Shown here piece after piece: positions 9,401-16,450 of a stretch of 53,249 nt of DNA. The notes beneath the pieces are model-generated. The model was not told where the DNA came from, made no database searches, and was given only the letters and a program-made list of their open reading frames with translations. The first letter of the stretch is position 1; each line of letters opens with the position of its first letter. The DNA comes from JANQIV01 sp050117315 (lineage in GTDB: Bacteria; Bacteroidota; Ignavibacteria; Ignavibacteriales; Melioribacteraceae), in contig JASFMY010000032.1 of NCBI GenBank assembly GCA_050117315.1, forward strand, positions 1 through 53,249. The letters are read 5' to 3'. The translations under genes and the position numbers were made by a program.

Positions 9401-9868
9401 ACAAATGTAGTTTCGGTTTCAAACAACAGTGATGAATCATTGACCCAGTTTCTTCAAAATGATAAAATTCCAATTGCTGTAAGGAACGCACGCAAGGATG
9501 CCCGCCGTTCCAACCTTGTATTGACGAAGAGCTTTTCAGATAAAAATGAAACACTTGCCAAATCATTACTCAATGAGATAACCATGGAAGATATGAATAT
9601 TCCTACAAGTTATTCACTGGAGCAGAACTATCCGAATCCCTTTAATCCTTCAACGATAATCAGCTATCAAATACCGCAAGAGGGTGTAGTAAGCTTAAAG
9701 ATATACGACATATTAGGGAGGGAAGTAACAACATTAGTTAATGAATACAAAAGCATAGGCAAATATGAAGTTGAATTTAATGCGGGTAGTCTTGCCAGTG
9801 GAGTTTATATCTATAAACTAACGGCAGGTAACTATGTATCCAGCAAGAAGATGATTTTGATGAAATAA
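6446..9868 (+). CDS. Secreted trypsin-like serine protease, T9SS cargo
   Basis: 1140 residues with a signal peptide (cleavage after about residue 22) and an AGGAGAT ribosome-binding site. A chymotrypsin-fold domain is visible from its catalytic triad: His196 in LVTAGHC, Asp244 in YGNDWAVF and Ser333 in QGGNSGSP. A long middle region follows (about 380-870), rich in Gly, Ser and Tyr, with sialidase- or propeller-like repeats of unclear family. The last 80 residues are a Por/type IX sorting domain (YPNPFNP motif, IYDILGREV, ending KKMILMK), so the enzyme should be exported by T9SS and possibly held on the surface. It is followed by a strong terminator and is unrelated to the xylan genes on the opposite strand. 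Confidence 0.88.
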   Translation: MLPKILWKITILVLFIPSLIFTQPEFIPYHFEDTKINSGTHNGLKSAMQHSIAYSIEIRKDNAPWLRLIFGEAELSSDSYILITALKDGAQQKLDAASLKEWNNTSAFFNGEKLKVELYVAQKDSDVFFNIEAVMVGEYNLKETNFKKSGGQDGIKTICGTVDNRTSSDNPAVGRIVPEGCTGWIPAAGVLVTAGHCAGSDGEVIEFNVPASLSDGTIQHPDPEEQYTIKQGTWNFVNGGYGNDWAVFEVYNNSATGLQPIQAQDAYFLVDQDLTGSTLRVTGCGVDGPAPDFGTYPAPRNSDNQTQQTHTGDDEGSSGTILRYSVDTQGGNSGSPVINESTQKAIGVHTNGGCTSGGGYNIGTSTYNTSFWNSISFNITLSSGQYVESGSGDYYKVNGSSVGGSFSGRGGIIEAVPPNGHSFANWSDGSYKNPRYLTEGTTTYATYKIINGSDDALAFSNNSQRKFIETLSGGVTWLHKVYTSGGHVWIEHSSDGGSNWILGNKGQPLDGTAGGKNPSIAYTNTDGYDFNYIGVVWQQSYSSTYEIMGKMFNQDIVYSEVPDPVTYVRTLHTEPSDAYGINANPNLVLTGGRGGPYFVTFERKSTSGSLQPGINWVVGHTGYGSGQLIGSFEYVEDNGVVTGTNAGTINTQMSQYPGVSDIAVNLIRQQGSPGTIYNYLISLICYNDIWQYTQIDDGMISHDGAVNSGPSVVSFADGNYSACWIEYYDMVFYYFGNSVKYYYGDYVKSCSINRGGGSSNNGFAVWSQNPSSNWSNKSIRFENGIPVGGSITTLSTTGKYVQVGNSASSSGTTGMYVTSFYPFSSPYYFSTASSPLSKSNPEIVTGRGFEINEGEASFSYRFEDLNVDGENIDFIYAPDTADYGKIEVLNNALVTEPFRINTDSKIVFTERSGFADSTAAVNMLGKDGYINYKVELIDEATGEVIGTVKDVNLTSSNAPSMEISSYSLNTEGLGGKTVRAQITLETNVVSVSNNSDESLTQFLQNDKIPIAVRNARKDARRSNLVLTKSFSDKNETLAKSLLNEITMEDMNIPTSYSLEQNYPNPFNPSTIISYQIPQEGVVSLKIYDILGREVTTLVNEYKSIGKYEVEFNAGSLASGVYIYKLTAGNYVSSKKMILMK

Positions 9869-9896
9869 CATTATCGCGGATTAAATTAAGAGCTAT

Positions 9897-9924
9897 AAGG
9901 GTGCAGTTAACTGCACCCTTTTTT
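9897..9924 (+). terminator. Rho-independent terminator after the protease gene
   Basis: AAGGGTGCAG-TTAA-CTGCACCCTT is a perfect 10-bp stem with a 4-nt loop, followed by a T-run. It lies 28 bp after the protease stop codon. Confidence 0.92.
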
Positions 9925-9939
9925 GTTATATACTTGTTG

Positions 9940-10065
9940 CAAATTGGTTTTGGGATTTAGTTTTTATTTAGAACTCACCTAAATCCTCCCCGCCTCCCAA
10001 AGTCTCGTACGGCGGGCAGGTCTTAAAAAGAGAGGACTTTATGGCAAAATCCCAAAACCAATTTG
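9940..10065. mobile_element. 126-bp element with perfect 19-bp inverted ends
   Basis: CAAATTGGTTTTGGGATTT at 9940-9958 is exactly complementary to 10047-10065. The interior has no coding capacity and includes a CGTACGGCGGGCAGG segment also found in other repeats of the window. Size and ends suggest a MITE-like element or a foldback repeat. Only one copy is seen here. Confidence 0.6.
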
Positions 10066-10293
10066 GCTTGTGTATAGTTATATTTACTTTGTTTTATTCG
10101 CACTGTGGGTAGTAAGATGTTTTATTTTTTTGCAATAACCCCGACTTTTTCATAATGAATCTCCGGGGCAAGTTGGGGAAGAATTATTAGCACACACAAC
10201 CATGGGCTTTCCCGGAAAGGGATCCTTCGGATAGCCCAAAATCATTAGTTTTTTTTGTACTAAAGTCCGGGAAATTTAGGGTAATATTAACCT

Positions 10294-10513
10294 CCGGCAT
10301 TCAGGGTGTGTTGCGTAACTCAATTAGGTGCTTCAATAGCCACGTGCTTCAGCACGTTGGAAATAAGAAACCGAATAGAATCCGGGCTTTAGCCCAGATA
10401 TTAGAGAAAATTGGGCTAAAGCCCAGAGTTTTTGTTGAGACTCATTGTCCACGACCTGAAAGGTCGTGGCTATGATTATTTATTTTAGTTCCGTAACACG
10501 CCCTGAATGCCGG
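10294..10513. mobile_element. 220-bp foldback element with nested hairpins
   Basis: The ends form a roughly 27-bp imperfect inverted repeat: CCGGCATTCAGGGTGTGTTGCG at the left pairs with CGTAACACGCCCTGAATGCCGG at the right. Inside are three further stems: ACGTGCTTCAGCACGT at about 10341; GGGCTTTAGCCC with GGGCTAAAGCCC at about 10383-10424; and CACGACCTGAAAGGTCGTG at about 10450. There is no open frame. The whole could fold as one long RNA or cruciform structure. Confidence 0.6.
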
Positions 10514-10574
10514 GGCTATGAAACACTACATTCATAGTTAGGTTGACTCTTATGCGATTTATCGGGATACGGAG

Positions 10575-10638
10575 GGCAGGTTGCGACGGAACAGGGTTCG
10601 GTTCGCCACGACAAATTGTCCCGAGGTTCATACCATTT
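10575..10638. repeat. Dispersed repeat B, copy 1
   Basis: About 64 bp, starting GGCAGGTTGCGACGGAACAG and ending GAGGTTCATACCATT. A close copy lies at 14112-14175. Short open frames crossing it (10581-10894) look spurious. The rest of 10514-10871 shows nothing I recognise. Confidence 0.7.
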
Positions 10639-10871
10639 ATTTCAGTTTAAAAACGAAACCAAAATTCGCTTGGCACCCTATTTTCACACACCCTCTAAAG
10701 CAAGAGTGTTCCTGCTCATCCCGCAGCCGTTTCTTAACTTTTACCCTTGCATTCCGGCTTTTCTTTTAGAAAGAATGGCAAAAACACAAGGTAATTACAA
10801 TTATAGTTGTATAATTATAAATATAGTTATATATTTGTACCGTTATGCTGACAGAATTCTTTTATGGTGCA

Positions 10872-11039
10872 CAATAGAGTTTTCGCAAAATTAGATATCT
10901 AAACGTTTTGTTATTTCGAATCCCCGGCGTAGTTTGCCGGGGGTGAGAAATCTTATAAACTGGAGTAAAGAAAGATTTCTCAGTCGCAAAAAACGCTCCT
11001 TCGAAATGACCGACTTTTTATTTTGCAGAAACTCTATTG
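10872..11039 (-). mobile_element. MITE-like element, family A, copy 3, inserted in an IS remnant
   Basis: Opposite orientation to the other copies. Its ends are CAATAGAGTTTTCGCAAAAT and the inverted ATTTTGCAGAAACTCTATTG. The inner arms differ from copies 1 and 4, with CCCCGGCGTAGTTTGCCGGGG replacing the short stem. Its edge falls inside the reading frame of the transposase remnant, just after the residues KYLEVS. It therefore interrupts or replaces the transposase C-terminus. Confidence 0.75.
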
Positions 11040-11512
11040 GTTGAAACTTCTAAGTATTTCTCCATTATCAAAGCAACAGAACTAATTAACACATGTGCAC
11101 CTACCGGGTCTTCCTTGTGATGAAAAATAGGCTTGGTTTCTAAATCAGTTTTTCTTATACGAAATGATTGCTCAACCCTTCATAAAATATGATAACGGGC
11201 AATGACTTCTTCGCTTGAAAAATCTGATTCAGCAATATCAGTGCAATAACCTTTTATTCCCAAAAGAAGTTTGTGCTTTTCAATTAACGGCTTGTTAACT
11301 TCGACTGCTTTAGCAGAGAATTTTTTGACAAACTTTATTCTTTTTCCATTAGAGCCCTTTTCTACAAATTCTTCTGCTTTTTCTATCTGCTTATTGAAAT
11401 CGTTGAACTTCTTTTTGTAGCGCTTAATAGAGAAATCACATATCAGATCACCATGAATTGATGGTATGCGAAGGACAGCACCAGCATCAAAATTATTCCT
11501 AGCTCCGCATTT
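11038..11512 (-). pseudogene. IS1634-type (IS4 superfamily) transposase remnant
   Basis: Conceptual minus-strand translation gives a typical C-terminal half of an IS1634-family DDE transposase. After the LLLGIKGYCTDI segment comes RYHIL, a stop, then RVEQSFRIRKTDL, then KPIFHHKEDPVGAHVLIS. The in-frame TGA at 11180-11182 sits where relatives have Trp (YHxLWRIEQSFRI), so TGG to TGA is the likely lesion. The YxxLWxIEQSFR region carries the catalytic Glu, here retained. The N-terminal half is missing and a MITE cuts the C-terminus. The protein cannot be functional. Confidence 0.75.
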
Positions 11513-11802
11513 ATCTCTTTTGATACGAAATTACTCCATTTAGGTCTGCAATTATTCCATTTAGGCTCGCAATCATCTCATTTTGATACTGAATTGTCTC
11601 ATTTAGATACCAAATTATTCCATTTAACTACGTAATTATTTCATTTAGGTTCATAATTATCTCATTATGATACCAATTCGTCTCATCTTGGTACTAAATT
11701 ATCTCATTTAGATACGCAATTATTCCATTTACCAACTTGATTACTCCATTTAGCGATCTAATTATGTCATTCGGTCATTTGATTATTCCATCCAACAAAT
11801 TT
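11509..11802. repeat. 21-bp tandem repeat array, 14 degenerate units
   Basis: Fourteen contiguous 21-bp units, consensus near ATTATTCCATTTAGATACGCA. All are in register with no indels, but there is much point divergence. On the minus strand the seven-codon unit gives a heptad pattern such as LNGIIAYLNEII, interrupted by three in-frame stops. This resembles a decayed coiled-coil coding repeat. The frame is continuous with the short open frame 11775-12002 upstream of it. There are no spacers of CRISPR size. Confidence 0.8.
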
Positions 11803-12002
11803 GATAGAGACCTCTGAAAAATTGACTGATGCTCAATATTTAGATTCTTAACTTTGTCAACAATCCCAGGCATGTTTTGGTATTTTTTTCTCAAGTCCTT
11901 TACCCGGCACTTGACTTCCATAAATTGGAGATATAATGGCCGGAAATGGATTGTAGAAACGTCACTATCCGCCGGTACAACCTGGCGCGGGTGATGTTGC
12001 AT
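11530..12002 (-). pseudogene. Remnant of a heptad-repeat protein
   Basis: A 75-codon open frame (11775-12002) starts MQHHPRQVVPADSD and becomes helical (DLRKKYQNMPGIVDKVKNLN). It then runs past a TGA into the 21-bp array, whose same frame encodes LNGII/LNEII heptads with further stops. I infer a broken gene for a coiled-coil protein whose family I cannot name. It may instead be a chance frame through the repeat. Confidence 0.35.
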
Positions 12003-12090
12003 ACCAATGTAATGGGGATTAAATTAATATTTTCAAATCTTGTGATTTAAGATTAATTGTCGCAAATCTGGTTATATAACTCAATATTTT

Positions 12091-12282
12091 TTATTCTAGT
12101 ATTTTGCTAAAAGCTGAAATATTACCATCGGTTTGAGCCGGATTTATTTTCATCATCTCACACAAAGGGGAATATACATGAATGTTATCTACCGGACCAA
12201 TTTTGACACCTTCTTTTATCTTTGGCCCCATAGCAATAAAAATACCGAACATATCTTCATTTTCAATAGGCAAAAAACATCT
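12091..12282 (-). pseudogene. C-terminal fragment of an ENPP-type phosphodiesterase
   Basis: About 60 residues resemble the C-terminus of type I nucleotide pyrophosphatase/phosphodiesterases of the alkaline phosphatase superfamily: LPIENEDMFGIFIAMGPKIK, then EGVKIGPVDNIHVYSPLCEM, then MKINPAQTDGN. The catalytic Thr and metal-binding residues would lie upstream and are absent. An in-frame TGA lies seven codons before the homology. This is a remnant, not a gene. Confidence 0.6.
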
Positions 12283-12438
12283 GATTTTTCTACAATTTCA
12301 TTTGTAAATGCTTTAGCACTTCTTGAAGTTGCTGCAACCCTGTAACAGAATGAATTCCAAATTATTTGAACTTTCTACAACTATTCTTGAAATTGCACAT
12401 AAAGCCAGCAATAAAGAGCATGCTCTATAAAGGGATTC

Positions 12439-13805
12439 TTAAAACAATATTGATCTTGTAAAGAAATAATTGCAGCCGATACTAAAGTAATTATCTTCTA
12501 TGTCAACAGTACCGTACATAGTGCTGTTGTTGTAAAAACCTTTTATATACTCGTAATTCACGTTGATGGAAATATTGTCTTCTATGAAATAATCCAATGA
12601 AAGTTCACAGGTGAAACTCTTGGAAGTACCTTGTTCGAAACCGTTCTCTATATTGTATGTATACTCTGCATAAAGAGATGCAACTAGTCTATCGGTTAAT
12701 TCATAATTGTAAATGCCGTTAATCTCTAAATTATACTCTTGTTTTATTTCACTGTTTTCTATTACGTTGGGTCCGCCTTCAAGCGAACAATTTAAATAAA
12801 CTTGCGACTCAAGGTTAAGCTGTTTGGCATAAGAAGCTGAAATACCCGCTTTTACGTAAAACTCTTCGGAAATGTGGGTTTGCCTGTTGAGTAACTCCGG
12901 GTATCCATGATCATGCATATAGTAGTGATTGTAATAACTGAAAAATAAATTTGCTTGTATAAAATAACCCTCTCGACGTATAAATCTTAGTTCCTCCGTG
13001 ACTTCTTTTAAGTATTCTAAAGCAAAAGGGTTAAGAGTTTCAAAGGTTTTTTTTAGTGATGGAACGGAGGAAAAAACATCTCCCCAAAAATATTTTCCGG
13101 GTCTCTCATAAGCCTTTTCAAAATAGTTCTTTTTTGCAAAGGTTTGAGATAAAGAATAAATTTCTTCATTGGTTAAATTGCTCGAAATAAGGTTTAACTG
13201 CTTCATTCTTTCCTGAAGTCTTAATGCAGAAACCACAGGAGTTACGTTTCGTAAATGCCCTGTGCCTATGCTTAAACTGACAGTATATATTTGAGATTTA
13301 TTTCCTGAAACATTTTTACTAGTTGTATTTTCTTCTTCATTTTCACTCATTGTAACATTTATCTGAGATCCCAAACCGTAATACAAATCAAGTTTATCTG
13401 AAAAATATTTTTTGTGTGTAAGAGTTAGGTTTAGATATAAGTATTCCCTGCTTTTGTCTCTTCTTCCGTTATCTTCACTTTTATAATGTGAATGTTGGAG
13501 ATTTGAGGACGTATTTAAATATATTAATCTGTCATCCGATTCTTTTAAATAATAATACTTAGGGGAGAGCGCTGTAGTAAAGTTCCTATAGTATATAAGC
13601 TATTGTAGGAAGATTCTTGCTCGTAATCTTTTTCATTGGAGGTAAGGCTTAAGCTGGCACCGGAATTTAATATTGATAGTTTTGTTTCCGGTATTTTGTA
13701 CTCCGAAAAATGTGAAAGGCTGTTGTTGTCTAGTCCGTATGATTGAGAAAAAATTCTTTGAAAGCAGAGTAGCGCGATTGAGATGGTAAATAGAAATAAT
13801 TGCAT
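12439..13805 (-). pseudogene. Outer-membrane beta-barrel-like protein, frameshifted
   Basis: Two frames belong to one gene. The start at 13805 encodes a signal peptide (MQLFLFTISIALLCF, then FSQS) and about 70 mature residues. Near 13575-13590 the frame shifts by one base; the other frame then reads FTTALSPKYYYLKESDDRLI without stops through to 12439. The joined product would be about 455 residues. It has alternating aromatic/polar strands (SVSLSIGTG, LFFSYYNHYYMHD, VNYEYIKGFYNNS) and a C-terminal aromatic strand ending SILF, typical of beta-barrels. The family is not recognised. The shift may be a real mutation or a sequence error. Confidence 0.65.
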
Positions 13806-14218
13806 TTTCTCTCCGGTTTTAGTGTGATAGTTAACAAACTACACAAGAAATATGCCGTGATGAAATTATTGAAATCAAGAATAACCCAATGAAAAATAAT
13901 AATATGTACTTTTTTGAATACTTTTATGTGTTTTAAATTGAACGATTTGATTTATCCACAAATATTCGGCTCCGGGTCAGCAATGACTCCAGGGAAATTA
14001 GACAAATCAATCGGCTTGAGCCGTTTAATCCGCCTTCGCGTTAGTTACGGCGGATGAGAAGGCTGGGTTTAATTCCCGTCGCCCCGTCTTCCGAAGTAAA
14101 CTTCGTACAGAGGACAGGTTGCGGCGGAACAGGGTACGGTTCGCCACGGCGAATTGCCCCGAGGTTCATACCATTGATTAACTAACAGAAAGAAGACGCA
14201 GGCTATTTATTAAATAGC
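13806..14218. other. Intergenic region with repeat B copy 2
   Basis: 413 bp without a gene. It contains dispersed repeat B at 14112-14175 and a stem CCGCCTTCGCG..CGGCGGATGAGAAGGC near 14030-14065. A short stem, GCTATTT/AAATAGC (14203-14219), straddles the GH67 stop codon. That stem could weakly terminate the xylan transcript, but it lacks a T-run. Confidence 0.5.
14112..14175. repeat. Dispersed repeat B, copy 2
   Basis: Close copy of 10575-10638, sharing GGAACAGGG and TTCGCCACG followed by CCCGAGGTTCATACCATT. It sits downstream of the GH67 gene. Confidence 0.7.
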
Positions 14219-16399
14219 TTACCACTTAGGCCTAATACCGGGTGCATAAGGGAAATTAAGATTCATGTAATACTCTAAAGATTTATCGGGTTTTCCAAGT
14301 TCTTCGGGAATCGGCTTTTTGGAGAACGTCTGGAAGTATAATAAGCATGCATCTCTCCACCACCCGGCCTCATTAACTTGAATATCCAGCAGCATTTTTA
14401 CCCTATTAAATCTTTCGTTATCAATTTTTCCTTTTAATGAATTCCATGTTTGCCGCATAGATTTTACGGAATCAACACCTTCATAATATTTATAACACAT
14501 TTCATCCCATAAAGTATTGCCCGATTTTTCCGAAGGAGTTCTTCCGGACATTTTATAATCCCAGCTTAGGTGATGAAACCAGAGCAGGTATTTATCCGGG
14601 CAGGTTTCCAGTGAAGAAAACATTTTTGTAACCGGCGGGAAGTATTGACTAACGGCATTGCTTCCGGTTGCGGTACGGTCGAATCCTATTCCGTTGCTGT
14701 CTGCCTGGTGATAATAAACCGAAGTCCAATCGGCTCGCGGTTTATCTTTTATCCACGGTGCCGGGCCGTAGTGATGATCCCATCCCATAATATGATGAAG
14801 CCCGAGGGGAGTCATATAATTAACAGCGTTTTCCCTTGATTCAATCATCATTGATTTGATTGGGTTAATTAAATTTTTATCGTTGCCGAAAGTCATTCTT
14901 ATCCATTCTTCTGCAATTTGTTCCGAAGTCAAATCATGATTCCAGGCTAATCTTCCTAAGCAGTACCAGTTTGCCTGTCCGAAAGTATGTCCGGTCCAGT
15001 TCCTGTCTGTTCCTATGTTTGCAACACCGGCCATGCCTGTTAATTTATGGTTATCCAAAGTTCCGTCGATAACTTTTGCTACTGTTGAGCCTTTACCTTC
15101 AGCGTAAGTATCAGCTTCCAGGATTTCTTTATACATTGTTGAGAGATAAACAAGATGAGTAGCCTGGCCGAGATATTCCTGCGTTATCTGGAATTCCATC
15201 ATCAAAGGGGTTTTGGGCATTGCACCGAAAAGGGGATGGAACGGTTCACGCGGCTGAAAATCTATCGGTCCGTTCTTTACCTGTATTAAAACGTTATCTC
15301 TAAACTTTCCATCCAGCGGTTGGAATTCATTGTAAGCTTGCTTGGCACGGTCTTCTTTGATGTCAAAACTATAAACGAAGGCACGCCACATAACTATACC
15401 CCCGAAAGGTTTAACAGCATCGGCAAGCATGTTGGCCCCGTCGGCGTGTGTTCTCCCGTAATTTTGCGGACCGGGCTGTCCTTCGGAATTTGCTTTAACA
15501 AGAAATCCGCCGAAGTCGGGAATCAGTTCATAAATCTCTTTTGCTTTTTTATTCCACCACTTTTGTACTTCTGGCTCAAGCGGATCGGCCGTTTCAAGTC
15601 CGCCGAGTTCTATTGGTGAGCTGAATCTTGCCGTTAAATAAACTTTGAGTCCATACGGTCTGAATACTTCTGCCAGCGCAGCAACTTTTAAAAGATAATC
15701 ATGAGATAGTACAAGTGAGTTGGCGTTTACATTTGTAAGTACCGTCCCGTTAATTCCAATTGAGGCGTTTGCTCTTGCGTAATCTTTATACCTTGGGTAA
15801 ATGCAACAGGGGAGTTTATGCCAGTCCCATATTGAAAAGCCTGCGTACCCGCGTTCAGATGTTCTGTCTAAATTATCCCAGTGATTCAGCAGTCTTACTT
15901 TAATTTTAGGTGAGCTTTTAATAGATAGTTTTTTTATATCGCTGTTTGTTTGCAGTAGACGGAGGAAATGGAATGTACCGTAAAGTACTCCTACATCGGT
16001 GTTTGCTGAAATTAAGAAAACCTTTTTACCATTAATTGATTCTGTGGATATTAAATACCCTTCATTTCCCAATTCATTAAGTGCCGGGTTTAAATCTTTA
16101 ATAATAGAAGACGACGCAGGTGTTCCTGCTAATATAATTCCGTCAATCGAAATTTCATTAATCTCGTTTATATCTTTACCAAGCAAACCGTTTAAGCCAA
16201 GTTTTAATTCTTCTTTAGCCGCTTTTGTTGTTGGAGAATTACCTTCAAACTTAAAAGCCGAAATTAATTCATTATATTCTTTTCGAATTTCAGTGTTCTC
16301 AATTATATTGTACCTAAGCCATAAGCGGTAACCGTCTTCGGCGAAAGTTAAGTAAGAAAACAAAAAACCAAGGAACAGATAAAATATTATTTTTTTCAT
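14219..16399 (-). CDS. GH67 alpha-glucuronidase
   Basis: 726 residues, full length for the family, with a signal peptide (cleavage near residue 20). GH67 enzymes release (4-O-methyl)-glucuronic acid from the non-reducing-end xylose of xylooligosaccharides. The catalytic residues are visible: acid Glu306 in KANSEGQPGP, and bases Asp380 (NGPIDFQPREP) and Glu408 (EFQITQEYLGQ). Their spacing of 74 and 28 closely matches the 292/365/393 set I recall for Cellvibrio GlcA67A. There is no sorting domain, so it probably acts in the periplasm on imported oligosaccharides made by the GH10 and GH30 xylanases. It is 51 bp downstream of the sensor kinase and probably co-transcribed. It complements GH115, which can act on internal side chains. 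Confidence 0.95.
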   Translation of the reverse strand: MKKIIFYLFLGFLFSYLTFAEDGYRLWLRYNIIENTEIRKEYNELISAFKFEGNSPTTKAAKEELKLGLNGLLGKDINEINEISIDGIILAGTPASSSIIKDLNPALNELGNEGYLISTESINGKKVFLISANTDVGVLYGTFHFLRLLQTNSDIKKLSIKSSPKIKVRLLNHWDNLDRTSERGYAGFSIWDWHKLPCCIYPRYKDYARANASIGINGTVLTNVNANSLVLSHDYLLKVAALAEVFRPYGLKVYLTARFSSPIELGGLETADPLEPEVQKWWNKKAKEIYELIPDFGGFLVKANSEGQPGPQNYGRTHADGANMLADAVKPFGGIVMWRAFVYSFDIKEDRAKQAYNEFQPLDGKFRDNVLIQVKNGPIDFQPREPFHPLFGAMPKTPLMMEFQITQEYLGQATHLVYLSTMYKEILEADTYAEGKGSTVAKVIDGTLDNHKLTGMAGVANIGTDRNWTGHTFGQANWYCLGRLAWNHDLTSEQIAEEWIRMTFGNDKNLINPIKSMMIESRENAVNYMTPLGLHHIMGWDHHYGPAPWIKDKPRADWTSVYYHQADSNGIGFDRTATGSNAVSQYFPPVTKMFSSLETCPDKYLLWFHHLSWDYKMSGRTPSEKSGNTLWDEMCYKYYEGVDSVKSMRQTWNSLKGKIDNERFNRVKMLLDIQVNEAGWWRDACLLYFQTFSKKPIPEELGKPDKSLEYYMNLNFPYAPGIRPKW

Positions 16400-16450
16400 A
16401 GATATTATTCCGGTCGAACTCGTGTTTTAAATAGATGTTAATAATCTTAA

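Noticed and set aside
10581..10894. Overlapping short plus-strand frames
   Set aside because: They run through dispersed repeat B and into MITE copy 3; the composition looks non-coding.
11509..11802. CRISPR array
   Set aside because: Units are contiguous 21-bp repeats without spacers and are degenerate at all positions.
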